Origin: Massilia rubra
GTDB taxonomy: Bacteria > Pseudomonadota > Gammaproteobacteria > Burkholderiales > Burkholderiaceae_D
Assembly (NCBI RefSeq): GCF_011682065.1
Contig: NZ_VUYU01000006.1
Coordinates: forward strand, 186,001-250,000
Length of the DNA stretch: 64,000 nt
Direction of reading: 5' to 3'
Position 1 is the first letter of the stretch, and each line of letters starts with the position of its first letter. Below, piece after piece: positions 44,824-52,682 of the stretch. The position numbers and the translations under genes were made by a program. The notes beneath the pieces are model-generated. The model was not told where the DNA came from and searched no databases. It worked only from the letters and a program-made list of their open reading frames with translations.

Positions 44824-46056
44824 TCAAATGAACTTGGTCTTCTTCAGATACTTTTCCACGTCGCGATAACTGTCGTCGCTGCCCGCGTAGCGCACCAGAT
44901 TGCGCGCCGTTTTCAGCCACTCCACCGTCGATGGCTGCATCGCATCCAAGGCATACGCAATATCTGCCGGCCCGATCGGCCGTTCCGGATTTCCCGACAA
45001 AATATCGTGAATCGCGCTTTCCTTGGCCAGGTCGATTACGCCATCGATATCGGCGCCCGAAAAATGCGGGGTCGCCGCCACCAGCGCATCGATATCCACG
45101 CCTTCCACCGGCACCTCGCGCAGCTTGATGTTGATGATGTGCTTGCGCGCTTCGGCATCCGGCGGTGGCACGAACAGCTGGCGCGCAAAGCGCCCGGTGC
45201 GCTTCATCGCCTGGTCCACATCCCACGGCATATTGGTCGCAGCCAGGAACAGCACGTCGCGGTTGTCGCGCTCGAAACCGTCGAGCTGCGACAAGAATTC
45301 ATTCACGATCGTGCGGCTGTGCTCGCTCTGAGCCTTGGAACGCGAAAATGCCAGCGCATCGAGTTCGTCGAAAAACAGCACGCACGGTTTTTGCGCACGC
45401 GCCTTTTCGAACAGTTGCGCCAGGTTGCGCTCGCTCTCGCCCATCCACATGTTCAACACTTCGCTGATGCCGACCGACACGAACGAGGCATTGCACTCGT
45501 TGGCAATCGCGCGCGCGATCATGGTCTTGCCGCAGCCGGGCGGGCCGTACAGCAAGATCCCGCCGCCGCCCTGCTTCTTGAACTTGGCAAACAGCGACGG
45601 CCGCAAAAACGGCTCGATGATGTGCAGGCGCAACATCTTCTTCAAGTCTTCCATCCCGCCCACGTCGGCAAAGCGCACCTGGTCCGGCGCTTGCGGCTTG
45701 AGCGGCACCACGTTGGCGCCCTGCCCCACCAGCGACAGCGCCGGCCCGGAAGCCGGACGCGCACTCTGCTGCAACTGTTCCAGCGCCGGCACCGGCACGA
45801 AGCCATCCTGCTGGCGTGCGCGGCCGTAGGCGGCCAGCGCATCGCTGTTGCGCTCCAGCGCCAGCAAGGCCTGCGCCTTGCCGCTCGAGGCGGCCGCACC
45901 GGGCGACTGCCGTTCGGCCAGCTCGAACTGCACCAGCGCGGCGGCGGCATCGTTTTCGTCGAGCAAGAGGCGGGCATAGCCGAGCCGGTTGGCAGTGTTA
46001 AACGGATCGCTTACCAGCGACGCTTCGTATTGTTCACGCGACATAGTCATGGTCAT
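44824..46056 (-). CDS. AAA+ ATPase with N-terminal TPR region
   Basis: A 410-residue protein. The N-terminal 110 residues are TPR-like (NRLGYARLLLDENDAAAALV). The rest is a classical AAA module close to the FtsH/katanin/Vps4 group: Walker A GPPGCGKTM, pore-loop region VSVGISEVLNMWMGESERN, Walker B VLFFDELDAL, sensor 1 FLAATNMPWDVD and an arginine-finger segment MKRTGRFARQLFV. No protease or other effector domain is fused. It is the last of three overlapping genes, after a TPR membrane protein and a small membrane protein. Substrate is unknown. Confidence 0.85.
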   Translation of the reverse strand: MTMTMSREQYEASLVSDPFNTANRLGYARLLLDENDAAAALVQFELAERQSPGAAASSGKAQALLALERNSDALAAYGRARQQDGFVPVPALEQLQQSARPASGPALSLVGQGANVVPLKPQAPDQVRFADVGGMEDLKKMLRLHIIEPFLRPSLFAKFKKQGGGGILLYGPPGCGKTMIARAIANECNASFVSVGISEVLNMWMGESERNLAQLFEKARAQKPCVLFFDELDALAFSRSKAQSEHSRTIVNEFLSQLDGFERDNRDVLFLAATNMPWDVDQAMKRTGRFARQLFVPPPDAEARKHIINIKLREVPVEGVDIDALVAATPHFSGADIDGVIDLAKESAIHDILSGNPERPIGPADIAYALDAMQPSTVEWLKTARNLVRYAGSDDSYRDVEKYLKKTKFI

Positions 46057-46949
46057 CAAATTCCTGCGCGGCGTTTCAGCCAGCGCTTGAGCAAAGAGGG
46101 GAAAATCCAGGAGTACGCACAATAACCGAGAAGGAAGATATTGAGCGGACCGAGGATATGCGGGGCAATCTTGCCGGCGCCACTGAACACGGCCACCGTC
46201 ACCACCCACAAGACGACCGATGCCGCCCAGCCCCAGCGATTGAACGGCCACAGCGGCAACATGCTCCAGTGGCTCAGGGCGTCGAGTTCGACCACCAACT
46301 CGAGGATCTCGCGCGAGCCTGGATTGAGTTTCAATAGTTCGATGGCAATCCGCTTGGCGGCCCGGTATTTGCCGCGACGCACCAGGTGGGTGATCAGCAT
46401 GTGGGCCGTGCCCGCGCTTTCGGGATGGCGGCCCATCAAGGCGGCCAGGCGCTCCTGCTCGGCGCCTTTGCGGCCATCGATCAGGTCGCCCATCATGCAG
46501 GCGATCAGGGCCAGTTCATCGTCCGGATCGAGGCGCAGCGCTTCGTGCGCCAGCGCCTTGGCCTTGTCGATGTGCATGGTGCGGTACATCAGCATGGCGT
46601 AGCGCGCGTAATGATGGCCGGACTCCGGGTAATCCCTGAGCAGCTCGATCAGCACCAATTCGGCCGCAGGCAGTTCGCCGCTGTCCTGGTACACGGTGGC
46701 GAGCAGGGAGCGGGCCGCGAAATGGCCGGGCTCGCGGCTGAGCACGCGCAGCAAGGCTTCGCGAGCGTCCTCCGGTTTGCCGGTCAGGTAATCGACCAGC
46801 GCCGCGCCATACAGCAAGTCGCTGTCGTCGGGATACTGGGCCAGCGCCTCGCCCAGCTCATCGCGGGCTTGCGCATAGCGGTTGCGCTCGATCAAGCCCT
46901 GCACGCGCCGGCTGTAATCGCGCACCGATAACACAAGGTGGTCGTTCAT
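46056..46949 (-). CDS. TPR protein with C-terminal membrane segments
   Basis: A 297-residue protein. Residues about 5-215 hold around five TPR-like repeats (for example RDELGEALAQYPDDSDLLYGAALVDY spread over two helices), and the C-terminal 75 residues contain two membrane helices (about 235-255 and 262-282) and a basic end. The TPR region is therefore probably cytoplasmic and tethered to the membrane. Stop and start overlap with the AAA+ gene at one base and with the upstream gene by 4 bp. It may recruit the AAA+ protein to the membrane. Confidence 0.7.
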   Translation of the reverse strand: MNDHLVLSVRDYSRRVQGLIERNRYAQARDELGEALAQYPDDSDLLYGAALVDYLTGKPEDAREALLRVLSREPGHFAARSLLATVYQDSGELPAAELVLIELLRDYPESGHHYARYAMLMYRTMHIDKAKALAHEALRLDPDDELALIACMMGDLIDGRKGAEQERLAALMGRHPESAGTAHMLITHLVRRGKYRAAKRIAIELLKLNPGSREILELVVELDALSHWSMLPLWPFNRWGWAASVVLWVVTVAVFSGAGKIAPHILGPLNIFLLGYCAYSWIFPSLLKRWLKRRAGI

Positions 46950-47410
46950 GCGAGGCCAGCCACAACGTAGAACTGCACCGCTTTCTTCATGCCGTACGCC
47001 AGGACGGCGCAGGCAATCGCCGGAATCCATGGCGACGGCGCCGTGGCGCCGAACAAGGCGGCGGAACGGTGTTGCTTGCGGTGCAGGAGATACACAATGC
47101 CAGTCAACGCCAGCGCCAGCGCGCGCCACAAGGCCTCGCCCGCGCTGTTGCCGATGACATCGATCAGGCTCACGAGCGGCGCATACCGGGTCAGCATGGC
47201 GACGAGATAAGTTACACCCAGCGCCAGGCCGGCCAGGTAGACCAGTGCGTCGAGCGGCCGCCTGAGCTTCCAGGAATTGAGCGCCGAATACAGGATGATC
47301 GCAAACGGCCCGCCGAAAAACGCCAGCACAAAGGACGATTGCAGCGAGTACAGCTTGGCAGCTGGCGCTGCGGAGAGCGAGAGCGACGGAGTGAGCAGGC
47401 TTTCGCGCAT
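46946..47410 (-). CDS. Small four-helix membrane protein
   Basis: A 154-residue inner-membrane protein with about four hydrophobic segments (about residues 22-42, 50-72, 85-107 and 122-142). I do not recognise the family. I chose the ATG at 47410 (MRESLLTPSLSL) over a codon 27 bp upstream. It is the first gene of the trio with the TPR membrane protein and the AAA+ ATPase, to which it is coupled by an ATGA overlap, so the three probably form one complex. Confidence 0.65.
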   Translation of the reverse strand: MRESLLTPSLSLSAAPAAKLYSLQSSFVLAFFGGPFAIILYSALNSWKLRRPLDALVYLAGLALGVTYLVAMLTRYAPLVSLIDVIGNSAGEALWRALALALTGIVYLLHRKQHRSAALFGATAPSPWIPAIACAVLAYGMKKAVQFYVVAGLA

Positions 47411-47510
47411 GGGGTGTTGTCTGGAGTAAGTGATCAATGGGGGCGTGAAACAGAATCCGCATCATACGCAAGTTTCGCGCCGCCTTCCAGTGATCTGCTC
47501 GATGCGGGCG

Positions 47511-48191
47511 TCAGCGCAGATCGAGCAACCAGTCGGCCATCGCGGCCAGGTCGGGCACGATGACGGCGGGCGTGGCGCCGAGCTCTTCGAGCGGGCCGCC
47601 ATCGCGATTGACCCAGCATACCGGAAAGCCGAACAAACTGGCCGCACTCGCGTCCCAGCCGTTGGCGGACACATAAAGGATGTTCTCGCGCGGATAGCCG
47701 GCGCGCTGCTCGGCCAGCAGGTAAATCTTGCGGTGCGGCTTGAACACCTCGACCTCGTCGACGCTGACGAACTGGTCGAAGGCCCATTTCAGGCCCGAGT
47801 TCGCCACCACCTGGTTGATGGTGTGGCGCGAGCCGTTCGAGGCGATCAGCATCGGCACGCCGGCGTCGCGCAGGCGGCGCAGGGTGGCCGGCGTTTCGGG
47901 ATGGGGATCGAGCCGCAGGTACTGGTCGCTGAGCTGGCGCACGGTGCCGGCCAGCAGCGGCAGGCCCAGTTTGGCGCAGGTAAAGCGCAGGGCGTCTTCG
48001 GTGACGGCGTCGAAATCGGCGTAGCGCTCCATCAGGCTGCGCAGCCAGGTGTAGTCCATCTGGGTCTGGCGCCACAGGCGGGCGATGGCCTCGCCATGGC
48101 CGGGGTAGGCTTGCTCGCAGGCTTGGGACACCGAGTGCACATCGTACAAGGTGCCGTACAGGTCGAAGATAATCGCGTGGATCTTTGGCAT
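47511..48191 (-). CDS. Haloacid dehalogenase type II (HAD superfamily)
   Basis: A 226-residue HAD hydrolase of the L-2-haloacid dehalogenase type. Motif I is IIFDLYGTLYDV (nucleophilic Asp near residue 9), motif II is LIASNGS, the catalytic Lys is in EVFKPHRKIY, and the motif III region is VSANGWDASAASLFGFPVCWVNR. The last segment is characteristic of true dehalogenases. The start at 48191 follows GAGAGG. It is a single gene. Activity on chlorinated or fluorinated acids is plausible, but other phosphatase roles exist in this family. Confidence 0.87.
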   Translation of the reverse strand: MPKIHAIIFDLYGTLYDVHSVSQACEQAYPGHGEAIARLWRQTQMDYTWLRSLMERYADFDAVTEDALRFTCAKLGLPLLAGTVRQLSDQYLRLDPHPETPATLRRLRDAGVPMLIASNGSRHTINQVVANSGLKWAFDQFVSVDEVEVFKPHRKIYLLAEQRAGYPRENILYVSANGWDASAASLFGFPVCWVNRDGGPLEELGATPAVIVPDLAAMADWLLDLR

Positions 48192-48279
48192 GGGCCTCTC
48201 CTCTGTCTTTAAAAGCACTGTACCATTTTCGAGGAGAACGCCATGGGTGCGGGCGCGCGCTGTTGTATTGCGTAAGGTT

Positions 48280-48741
48280 CTAAGGCACTTCCACCATCTG
48301 GCGCCGGTCGAACAGGTTGTTCATGGCGTCCTCCACGTCGGTACCGATCAGGCTGAGGTGATCGTCGTATCCGCCATACACGCGGCCCGATTCGGATAAC
48401 AGCAACACCATGTGCCCGTTGTACGCCATACCGATGACGACCAGTTGTTCCTGCACGCGCGCTTCGTACTCGCGCACCGTCTCGCGGCAGGTACAGGCGA
48501 TGGCACGCGCCGGATCGAAATCGATACGATCGAGCGCCCCCTCAACCCGGTACGCGGGCATGTCGCCCCCCAGTCCGCCAAAGCGCTGAAAGAACTGTTT
48601 TGCCTTAGGGAATACCGTATAGCCGTCGGCGACCAGGCAGGTGAGAAATGGTGCGGGAAGAACCTCGCGATGCGGGGTCCATTGCATTTTTCTCAGATAC
48701 TCGTACGTCGTCGCGTCAAATATCAACGGCATATTACCCAT
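48280..48741 (-). CDS. SUKH-3-like immunity protein
   Basis: A 153-residue protein with features of the SUKH-3 group of toxin-immunity proteins: a central FFQRFGGLGGDMP segment, the DFDPARA region, and near the C-terminus RVYGGYDDHLSLIGTDVEDA, which matches the family pattern VYGG-DD-L-L-G. SUKH proteins usually neutralise nuclease or deaminase toxins of rival cells. No toxin gene is nearby, which is normal for orphan immunity genes. It overlaps the upstream zinc-ribbon gene by 8 bp, so the two are co-translated. Confidence 0.7.
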   Translation of the reverse strand: MGNMPLIFDATTYEYLRKMQWTPHREVLPAPFLTCLVADGYTVFPKAKQFFQRFGGLGGDMPAYRVEGALDRIDFDPARAIACTCRETVREYEARVQEQLVVIGMAYNGHMVLLLSESGRVYGGYDDHLSLIGTDVEDAMNNLFDRRQMVEVP

Positions 48742-49207
48742 TGCGGCAGCTCTCCGACATCGGCGTCAGCGCGTTCATCGTCGGGCTTTCCCCGGCCTTT
48801 TCCAGCAATCGCGTCAGCCACTCGCACTCCTGCACCGTCCCGGCGAACACGATCCCCGATTCATGCTTGAGCAAGGCATATGCGGCGACCAGTTCGAGGC
48901 CGAGGGCGGCGCGCAGCACCTTGACGGTGTCGAATGTCGACCTCGCCCGCCCCATCGAGACCGTCCACTCGCCGAATGCCTCGAGCATGCGCGCGCGTGG
49001 CTCCGGCTGCAGGAATCCCGTGTCGTCCCCATGCCACCTCTGCCCGCAGTGAACGCAATGGAATTCCTCGTAAATGCGCAGGGTGCCGGCGTGGTCGCCA
49101 TAGCCAACCGAGACCGAGGCTTCCTGTGAACAATGTGAACAGGTGACGGCGAGAATCAATTCGGGCCTGGGGTAGGTTCTTGCAATCATGAGGTTTGGCT
49201 TACGCAT
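48734..49207 (-). CDS. Zinc-ribbon protein with L7/L12-like C-terminal segment
   Basis: A 157-residue cytoplasmic protein. Two CxxC pairs (CSHC near residue 23 and CVHC near 51) form a probable zinc ribbon. The segment from about residue 92, VKVLRAALGLELVAAYALLKH, followed by an LLEKAG turn, has the spacing of the ribosomal L7/L12 C-terminal domain; this likeness is my own reading. The start may be the ATG at 49207 or one 18 bp downstream. It is paired with the SUKH-3-like gene, so a role in immunity or regulation is possible. Confidence 0.6.
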   Translation of the reverse strand: MRKPNLMIARTYPRPELILAVTCSHCSQEASVSVGYGDHAGTLRIYEEFHCVHCGQRWHGDDTGFLQPEPRARMLEAFGEWTVSMGRARSTFDTVKVLRAALGLELVAAYALLKHESGIVFAGTVQECEWLTRLLEKAGESPTMNALTPMSESCRNG

Positions 49208-49566
49208 TCGTCACAGTGCTTCAGGGGCCTGAAGCTGGTTAATGGAAATGGGCTGCTGGCAGCCAGCGCCAGCATGTAAAGCCACACGCCAGGCGGGATC
49301 GTCTTTACAAGCAGGTGTAATCGCTTGCATGTAAAAAGACCGATATTGACACGCTCGCGCAGCGGCATTTTGCCACGCCGCCGGGCAGGGAGCGAAAATC
49401 CAGCCCGGTCCGTCGCTGGCACGGAACTTGATATAGATCATATTACAAGCATGCGCTTCCAGGCGAGCCACAGTCCGGCATCGCCCTCACCGGAGCAAGC
49501 CCGGGAAGAATCCGAGTAAGCGTTGCATGTTGACCCCATACGAATGACGTCGAAACGGAGAACCCC
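49208..49566. other. Divergent intergenic region with repeats
   Basis: This 359-bp region lies between divergent genes and has no convincing ORF. It contains an imperfect inverted repeat (TTTACAAGCA and TTGCATGTAAA, within about 49312-49336) and an Anr/FNR-like site at 49428-49441. Confidence 0.5.
49428..49441. promoter_or_regulatory. Anr/FNR-like box
   Basis: TTGATATAGATCAT fits the consensus TTGAT-N4-ATCAA at nine of ten positions. It lies 126 bp before the ATG at 49567. A class II promoter would place a -10 near 49465, where the sequence is G+C-rich, so function is uncertain. Confidence 0.35.
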
Positions 49567-50094
49567 ATGCCAGATTATTCCAACAAATCCGAGCTGCAAG
49601 CTGCAGTCACCCGCGCCCTGGGCGCGCGCAGCGGTAGCGCAACCCTCAAGGCGGTCGCCTACTGGCAAGAAACCGGCACATTCTGGGCACTCAAGCAAGA
49701 TGGTTTTCTAAGCGAGCACGAAATGGCCTGCCTGCGCAAGGAACTGGGAACCACCCAGATCTATCATGCATGGCTCAACACCTGCGACATCGACTGGACC
49801 GCCAGCACCGGCCTGCGCGCCAGGATGGTCGGCGTATCGGCGCATATGAACAAGATGACGCCGCCGCCCGACTGGCGTGGCCTGACGGCCGCCGCCAACT
49901 GCGATTGCAGCATCGACTGCGCATTCGACATCGAACGCGTGCCGGCGGACGACCCGGTCAGCGATGCCCGCACCGTGCATTCGGCCTGGTGGACCTTCAT
50001 GAGCGACATTCCGTTCGAGCAGTTCGGCCTGCCGCTGCAGACCCCCGGATTGCCGGCCGGCGCGGCGCCGGGACGGGCGACGTTTTCCGCCTGA
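49567..50094 (+). CDS. Hypothetical protein
   Basis: A 175-residue cytoplasmic protein with a good ribosome binding site (GGAGA, 5 nt before the ATG). The N-terminal 60 residues are helical (ELQAAVTRALGARSGSATLK), and the middle has a Cys-rich segment (NCDCSIDC near residue 116) that could bind metal. The C-terminus is Pro/Gly/Ala-rich and probably disordered. I recognise no family. Codon use looks like the neighbours, so it is probably real. An Anr/FNR-like site upstream may control it. Confidence 0.6.
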   Translation: MPDYSNKSELQAAVTRALGARSGSATLKAVAYWQETGTFWALKQDGFLSEHEMACLRKELGTTQIYHAWLNTCDIDWTASTGLRARMVGVSAHMNKMTPPPDWRGLTAAANCDCSIDCAFDIERVPADDPVSDARTVHSAWWTFMSDIPFEQFGLPLQTPGLPAGAAPGRATFSA

Positions 50095-50232
50095 GTTCGT
50101 GAACGATGGCCGCGCCGCCTGGCCGGGGCGCGTCCTGGCGGCGCGTCCCTGACAGCCCCATCGACAGCGCTCTGCCGGCGCCGGCGCATCGCCCTGCTCA
50201 CCATGCGCGCATCCTGACGTCAAAAACGGACG

Positions 50233-50257
50233 AAAAAAAAGCCCGCCGAAGCGAGCT
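50233..50257 (-). terminator. Intrinsic terminator (minus strand)
   Basis: Read leftward, AGCTCGC and GCGGGCT pair over 7 bp (one G-U) around a TTCG tetraloop and are followed by eight T. It would end the egtD-egtB-yihY transcript, or a shorter RNA that starts downstream of yihY. Confidence 0.85.
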
Positions 50258-50455
50258 CTAATCCAATGTATTACCAATGCTTTAATCGTGTCCCAGGCGC
50301 CCATGCTATCTGCGTGGTGCCCTGACGTGTAAATCGACTACCGTATTCGGAATTACAAATCCAGGCGGTTGCGACCATCTACCTTGCGACATTACACATA
50401 TTGCGCGGCGGTGCAGGCTCCGGATAGGGTTTCGGTTCGTTTGAACCTCACCACT
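50233..50455 (-). ncRNA. Candidate small RNA
   Basis: On the minus strand TTGCTG (rc of 50486-50491) and TACACT (rc of 50462-50467), 18 bp apart, form a sigma-70-like promoter, and an intrinsic terminator ends about 223 nt later. Only a short, unconvincing ORF lies near the 3' end (ATG at about 50304). The stretch could be an sRNA or simply the 3' end of the yihY transcript. I recognise no known RNA family. Confidence 0.35.
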
Positions 50456-50538
50456 GAACGTAGTGTAGCACACGTTTGTGCGATGCAGCAAACTTTATCG
50501 CCATATTCTCGCTATCTTGTTGTCGCTGTCTTGCGCAA

Positions 50539-51474
50539 TCACGCCGCCGGCCGCGTCGTCATCGGTATCGGCTCCTTGTTCTGCTCATTGCGCCCGGCCC
50601 GCTCGTATTCCGAAATCACCTGCGCGCCGAACAGCAGCAAGGTCGCCCCGATCTCCAGGCTGAACATGACCACGATGGCGGTCGTCATCGACCCGTACAC
50701 CATATTCACCTGCGACAAGGTCGAAAAGTACCAGACCAGCACATGGCGCGCGATTTCCCACAGCAGCGCCGCCGTCACGCCGCCAATGAGCGCGTGCGAC
50801 AGCGACAGCCGCCCCACCGGCATCACCAGGTAGATGGAACTGAGCACCAGGATTTCCCCGCTCAGTCCCAGGCAGTACAGCAGCACGCCCGAGACCCCGC
50901 CGAGCGACCATTCGTAGCCGAGGAAGTGCACGCTCTCCTCGCCCATCACCTGCAAGGTGCCCGCCACCAGCGTGACGATCATGATGCCCGCGCCGAGCGC
51001 CAGGATATAACAGTAAGGCAGGATCGCCGATATCAAAAAGCGCCGCCGCCGGATCGCCACGCGGTGATGGAAGATCACGCTCATCGCGTTTTCCAGCGCG
51101 GTGAAGGCGAGCGAACTAAAAAACAGCATGCTGGCGAACAGCACCCAGGTCACCAGGTCGCGATCGTCCATGAAGTGCGCCAGTTCGCCCACGATGGCTT
51201 TCGACTGCCCCGGCACCAGCCACTCCAGGTAGCGCCCCAGGGTCGAGAGCAACTCGGCCTGGTCGATGAAGTGCGACAGCGCCACCACCACCAGCATCAG
51301 GAACGGCACGATCGACAGCAGCGCGTAATAGGCCACCGCGCCGGCCAGCAGCAAGCCCTGGTTGGCCTTGAAGCCCTTGAGCGTGCGCCACGCGAATTCG
51401 AGCGGATGGCCGAGCACATACGCGTTGGCCCGGCGGTTCAATATGCGCAAGCGCAAACCTCTGGTGCCCTTCAT
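50539..51474 (-). CDS. yihY: YihY/UPF0761 family membrane protein
   Basis: A 311-residue inner-membrane protein with about six helices, of the YihY (once called RNase BN) family. Typical parts are FKANQGLLLAGAVAYYALLS and the VPFLMLVVVAL helix, then ALLWEIARHVLVWYFSTLS and YGSMTTAIVVMFSLEIGATL. Function is unknown; tRNA processing is no longer attributed to this family. The start overlaps the egtB stop (ATGA), so it is the last gene of egtD-egtB-yihY. Whether it serves export or retention of ergothioneine or selenoneine is an open idea only. Confidence 0.9.
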   Translation of the reverse strand: MKGTRGLRLRILNRRANAYVLGHPLEFAWRTLKGFKANQGLLLAGAVAYYALLSIVPFLMLVVVALSHFIDQAELLSTLGRYLEWLVPGQSKAIVGELAHFMDDRDLVTWVLFASMLFFSSLAFTALENAMSVIFHHRVAIRRRRFLISAILPYCYILALGAGIMIVTLVAGTLQVMGEESVHFLGYEWSLGGVSGVLLYCLGLSGEILVLSSIYLVMPVGRLSLSHALIGGVTAALLWEIARHVLVWYFSTLSQVNMVYGSMTTAIVVMFSLEIGATLLLFGAQVISEYERAGRNEQNKEPIPMTTRPAA

Positions 51475-52682
51475 CGCGCGAGCCTGATGCCGGTAAACTG
51501 CCAGCGTGCGCCGGCCGGGAAGAAGTTGCGGTAGCTGGCGCGCGCATGCCCCGGCGGCGTGGCGCACGAGGAGCCGCGCAGCACGTACTGGTTGAGCATG
51601 AATTTGCCATTGTATTCGCCCAGCGCGCCGGGCGCGCAGGCGTAGCCCGGATACGGCGCGTAACTGCTGCTGGTCCACTGCCAGCACTCGCCGAACATCT
51701 GCAGCAAGCCCTCGCCCTGCGGCGCGCAAGCCGGATGCAAGCCACCCGTGAGCGTGCCGATGCCGGCGCAGGCGACTTCCCATTCGGCCTCGGTCGGCAG
51801 GCGCGCGTCCATCCAGTGCGCGAAGGCGTCGGCCTCATACAGCGACAGATGCGTGGCCGGCCGCGCAGGGTCGAGCGGCAGCAAGCCGTGCAGGGTGAAT
51901 TCGTGCCACTGCCCGTGCGCGTCGCGCTGCCAGTACAGCGGGTGCGCCAGTGTCAGCTCGCACACGCGGTCCCAGCCCTCGGACAACCACAGCGCCGGCT
52001 CGCGGTAGCCGCCGGCCTCGATGAAGGCCAGGTACTCGCCATTGGTGACCAGGCGCGAGGCCAGCGTAAACGGCGCCACATACTGGCGGTGGCGCGGCAG
52101 TTCGTTATCGAAGCAAAAGCCGGCGTCGGCGTGGCCGATGTCGGCCACGCCGCCATCGAAACCGATCCACGCCAGCGGCGCGGCCGACGGCGAGCGTGGC
52201 AGCGCGCTATCCATATACGCGGGCCACATGGCGTTCTGCGCCAGCATGTGCTTCACATCGGTGAGAATGAGTTCCTGGTGCTGCTGCTCGTGCTGCAAAC
52301 CGAGTTCCAGCAGGCGCAGCAGCTCGTCGCCCGGCTGCGCCGCCAGCAAGCGCGCCACGCGCGCATCCACATCGGCGCGGTAAGCGCGCACCTCGCGCAC
52401 GGCGGGACGGGTCAGCAAGGAGCGCTGGGCGCGCGGATGGCGCTCGCCGATACCGTTGTAATAGGAGTTGAACAGGACCCGGAAGGCCGGATGAAACGGC
52501 GCGAAGCCTTCTTCGAAGCGCTCTAATATGAACGTCTCGAAAAACCAGGTGGTATGCGCCAGGTGCCATTTGACCGGACTGGCGTCTGGCATCGACTGGG
52601 CGCCGCAGTCTTCGTCCGAGAGCGGCTCGGCCAGCATCAGCGAGCGTTTGCGCACGCCGTCGTAGAGATCGCGCATGCTCAT
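51471..52682 (-). CDS. egtB: Ergothioneine sulfoxide synthase EgtB
   Basis: A 403-residue non-haem iron enzyme that joins gamma-glutamylcysteine or cysteine to hercynine with O2. The DinB-like domain carries the iron ligands H43 (LAHTTWFFE), H131 and H135 in HEQQHQE; the FGE-sulfatase domain follows (for example LPTEAEWEVACAG, GECWQWTSSSY and RGSSCATPPGHAR). The start at 52682 overlaps the egtD stop by 4 bp. It is a paralogue of SenA but more standard, including the SYYNGIGERHPR segment that SenA lacks. Confidence 0.92.
   Translation of the reverse strand: MSMRDLYDGVRKRSLMLAEPLSDEDCGAQSMPDASPVKWHLAHTTWFFETFILERFEEGFAPFHPAFRVLFNSYYNGIGERHPRAQRSLLTRPAVREVRAYRADVDARVARLLAAQPGDELLRLLELGLQHEQQHQELILTDVKHMLAQNAMWPAYMDSALPRSPSAAPLAWIGFDGGVADIGHADAGFCFDNELPRHRQYVAPFTLASRLVTNGEYLAFIEAGGYREPALWLSEGWDRVCELTLAHPLYWQRDAHGQWHEFTLHGLLPLDPARPATHLSLYEADAFAHWMDARLPTEAEWEVACAGIGTLTGGLHPACAPQGEGLLQMFGECWQWTSSSYAPYPGYACAPGALGEYNGKFMLNQYVLRGSSCATPPGHARASYRNFFPAGARWQFTGIRLAR

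Larger units (their letters stand above)
50095..50538. other. Intergenic region between the hypothetical gene and yihY
   Basis: No protein gene is supported in these 444 bp. The minus strand has a candidate promoter (around 50462-50491) and a strong terminator (50233-50257), described separately. The right half is A+T-richer than its surroundings. Confidence 0.55.
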
